In this document: piece by piece, positions 19,127 through 20,898 of the stretch
Layout: every line of letters begins with the position of its first letter
Numbering within the stretch: the stretch's first letter is position 1
Source of the DNA: Patescibacteria group bacterium
GTDB lineage: Bacteria; Patescibacteriota; Doudnabacteria; UBA920
Direction of reading: 5' to 3'
Length of the DNA: 20,898 nt
Assembly: GCA_023487095.1 (NCBI GenBank)
Contig: JAMDEL010000056.1
Span: forward strand, 1-20,898
Translations under genes and position numbers: made by a program
Notes under the pieces: generated by a model
Seen by the model: only the letters and a program-made list of their open reading frames with translations
Databases searched by the model: none
Told to the model about the DNA's origin: nothing

Positions 19127-20898
19127 TTATTGGCCTCCCGAACTCTTACACATATTATATAGCGCCATTCTCTGGTCAACCCAGCTCTGCGGCGCCCCGC
19201 TACCCATGTAAGCCCTAAAAGCCCCGGCAACACTACCCCCGCTCTGGGACAAATAATTTTTAAATGCCCTGGCTGTGAGGTCTAAACTGGTCTGGGGATT
19301 AAGAAAATCGCTGACATAGTAGTATTTATCGTTAAACAAGTTACGGCTAGGCGTACCCTGGTTCTCCCAGCGGTTCCAATTCTGCGACGAGCTTTTCGGG
19401 TATATCGTCCATTGAGTTAGCCCAATACCATAAGAACACTGATCCCAGTTAAAGGGGTATCCTGGGTAGTACTTGCCCCTGGCCCCCGCCGGGCACAGCT
19501 GAGGCTTGCCGTTAGCCGCACAGTCGCAGCCGATGATGTCCGCTTGCCCGGTGGATTCCTTCTGTACTACAACCCGTAAAATACAGGCATCAACCGCATA
19601 CTGTGCCGCAGCTTGGTTAATCTGGCTGGTCCATTGATTTGTGGAAAGCAGGCCGTTTGGGGAACCCCAGGAATCACTGGCCCCGGCTCCGCCGGAATCG
19701 CCGCCGCCAAAACTGAAATTGCTTGTCAGGTTGTCAATACTCTCGCATATGCCACTGCCGCCAAGGGCGCCAACCACGGACAGCTTATATGTCAGCTTGG
19801 TAATTCCGGGCGGATAATTGCAGCCAACCCACAAGGCTAAAAACAAAAAGAGCATCACCAACATGACTGCGGCAGCCACAATTAAGTTCATGGCCAAAAT
19901 ATTGAGTTTGACTTTTGCGCTAATCTTTATCTGCTTTGCAATCTCTTCGCCCTTCTTTTTAAGCGCCTCGGTACGAAGTAGCGGCTTCAGGACGCCTTCA
20001 ATTATGGAATTTTTAAAAGCCCACAAAAAATCGCCGATTATAGCACCCAAAAGGACAGCCAAACCAAAACTGGGGATGGCCGCAGCCCAAACCCAGGCCA
20101 CGCCTTCCATTAAAACCCCATCCAGAGCCAGGTTAGCCTCTTTGGTCACTTGCTTGATTTCGGCGTCCAGCTTCTTGTCTTCAGCTAGCTTGTCTATCCG
20201 GTCGGACAATGCTTGGCTCAAAGCGTTTTGCTGCTGCTGGTCCTCTGTAGCCGCCTGTCCATTTTGCGGCTCTTCGCCCTCTGGTCCAACCGCGTTTTCT
20301 TCCTGCGGCGGTTTTTCTTCGCCATCCGAAAGGGACTGATCAGCAGGGCCTTGCGACTGACCATCCCGCTGTTCTCCGCTTTCCATTGTTGGAGGAAACC
20401 CGGGAACAACCGGGCCACCGCCCATGCCAGATTTCCCAATATTTTCTATGCCATGGAGGGAAGGCCTTGTCTTACCCGCGCCTCCTGGTATTTTCTGCTT
20501 TGTCTTATCAGCCTGGCCTCCTGCCCCGTCTTTTCCGCTACTGACCGGCGTTTCCCCATCTTGGTCGGCTCTGCCTGGCTGCTCGCCTGCCAAAGGAGCT
20601 GCCCCCATCGGCTTTCCCGGCTCCGGTTCCTGGCCAGACCCAACTTTCCCGGCTTTCCCCTCCTTTCTAACAGGAGGGACCGAGTTTGCCGGCATTCTTG
20701 GAGATTCCTTGGCCATGAACAACAAGGCGGCCTCTCTGGCTTGAGGGGAAATTTGAGCCAGCGCATCTTCTTCGGTTGAGGGTCTTTCCGGACTTTGCCC
20801 ATCCTGAACCTGTAAAACCGCGGCTCTTTTTAGGCTTTCTGCCGGGGGTGTCTGCGTCTCAATCGGAGCCTGCTCAGCCAAAGCCGCTCCTGCTTCCT
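19127..20898 (-). CDS. Large membrane protein with C-terminal lytic-transglycosylase-like domain (5' partial)
   Basis: The frame stays open to the window edge, so the true start may lie outside; a TTG at 20879-20881 gives 584 aa, and residue numbers count from it. Residues ~1-220 are a disordered Pro/Gly/Gln/Glu-rich region. A short coiled coil (~220-250) and two hydrophobic segments (~255-288 and ~327-352) follow. A Gly/Ser linker leads to a lysozyme-like domain (~415-580) with the catalytic-type Glu in Q-K-E-S (E442) and G-I-G-L-T-Q (485-490), matching the ES and GLMQ motifs of lytic transglycosylases. Many cysteines (354, 379, 433, 452, 454, 463, 482, 578) suggest disulfides outside the membrane. 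It would cut peptidoglycan locally, as VirB1-like enzymes do for type IV secretion or conjugation. It is followed 1 bp later by the NTF2-like gene. Confidence 0.8.
   Translation of the reverse strand, partial: EAGAALAEQAPIETQTPPAESLKRAAVLQVQDGQSPERPSTEEDALAQISPQAREAALLFMAKESPRMPANSVPPVRKEGKAGKVGSGQEPEPGKPMGAAPLAGEQPGRADQDGETPVSSGKDGAGGQADKTKQKIPGGAGKTRPSLHGIENIGKSGMGGGPVVPGFPPTMESGEQRDGQSQGPADQSLSDGEEKPPQEENAVGPEGEEPQNGQAATEDQQQQNALSQALSDRIDKLAEDKKLDAEIKQVTKEANLALDGVLMEGVAWVWAAAIPSFGLAVLLGAIIGDFLWAFKNSIIEGVLKPLLRTEALKKKGEEIAKQIKISAKVKLNILAMNLIVAAAVMLVMLFLFLALWVGCNYPPGITKLTYKLSVVGALGGSGICESIDNLTSNFSFGGGDSGGAGASDSWGSPNGLLSTNQWTSQINQAAAQYAVDACILRVVVQKESTGQADIIGCDCAANGKPQLCPAGARGKYYPGYPFNWDQCSYGIGLTQWTIYPKSSSQNWNRWENQGTPSRNLFNDKYYYVSDFLNPQTSLDLTARAFKNYLSQSGGSVAGAFRAYMGSGAPQSWVDQRMALYNMCKSSGGQ

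Noticed and set aside
19126..19233. Longer start for the NTF2-like protein
   Set aside because: The extension lies inside the end of the transglycosylase-like gene and would put a basic stretch before the signal anchor; the ATG at 19123-19125 gives a clean anchor start.

Overview
The window looks like a piece of a Patescibacteria (CPR, Parcubacteria-like) chromosome. The reasons are the small-genome style (tight same-strand runs, few clear Shine-Dalgarno sites), an ECF sigma factor overlapping a DUF5667-type membrane protein, a type IV secretion-like surface cluster, and a large family of PEP-synthase-like fragments. TGA is used as an ordinary stop (for example at 4185-4187 and 10571-10573), so a UGA-recoding lineage is unlikely. 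The lineage call is inference; no rRNA or ribosomal protein gene is present.

Region 1 (2-10573, + strand) is one tightly packed run of nine genes, and it is the striking part of the window. Six genes (the first cut by the window edge) each encode an N-terminal, very divergent, mostly helical domain followed by a C-terminal phosphohistidine 'swivelling' domain (PEP-utilisers mobile domain, T-x2-GG-x3-H-x-A-[IV] signature). A seventh is a free-standing 104-aa phosphohistidine domain. The ninth is a free-standing 312-aa ATP-grasp domain of the PEP synthase/PPDK type. None has the PEP/pyruvate TIM barrel. The domain set and order (ATP-grasp; helical acceptor-binding domain; His domain) are those of rifampin phosphotransferase, but split into separate proteins, with one ATP-grasp and seven His domains. 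A 217-aa protein-kinase-like gene is embedded in the run. My hypothesis is a modular dikinase phosphorelay: one common ATP-dependent phosphoryl donor charges several substrate-specific helical/His proteins, a logic like that of the PTS. Gene gaps are -4 to 23 bp, so a single transcript is likely.

Region 2 (10677-12374, +) holds an ECF sigma factor overlapping a single-pass DUF5667-like protein (probable sigma/anti-sigma-type pair), then three short inverted repeats and a strong intrinsic terminator. Region 3 (12365-15260, +) holds a good promoter, tRNA-Ser(UGA), a two-helix membrane protein, tRNA-Arg(CCG), recG and a terminator. Region 4 (15266-15831, +) has a near-consensus promoter, a structured leader and a GC-richer small ORF, closed by a terminator that also works for the convergent radA.

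Region 5 (minus strand, 20898 back to 15844) encodes, in transcription order, a large membrane protein with a C-terminal lytic-transglycosylase-like domain (5' end outside the window), a membrane-anchored NTF2-like (VirB8-like) protein, an anchored TolB-like beta-propeller protein, and radA. The first three look like parts of an envelope-spanning DNA-transfer or type IV secretion-like machine.
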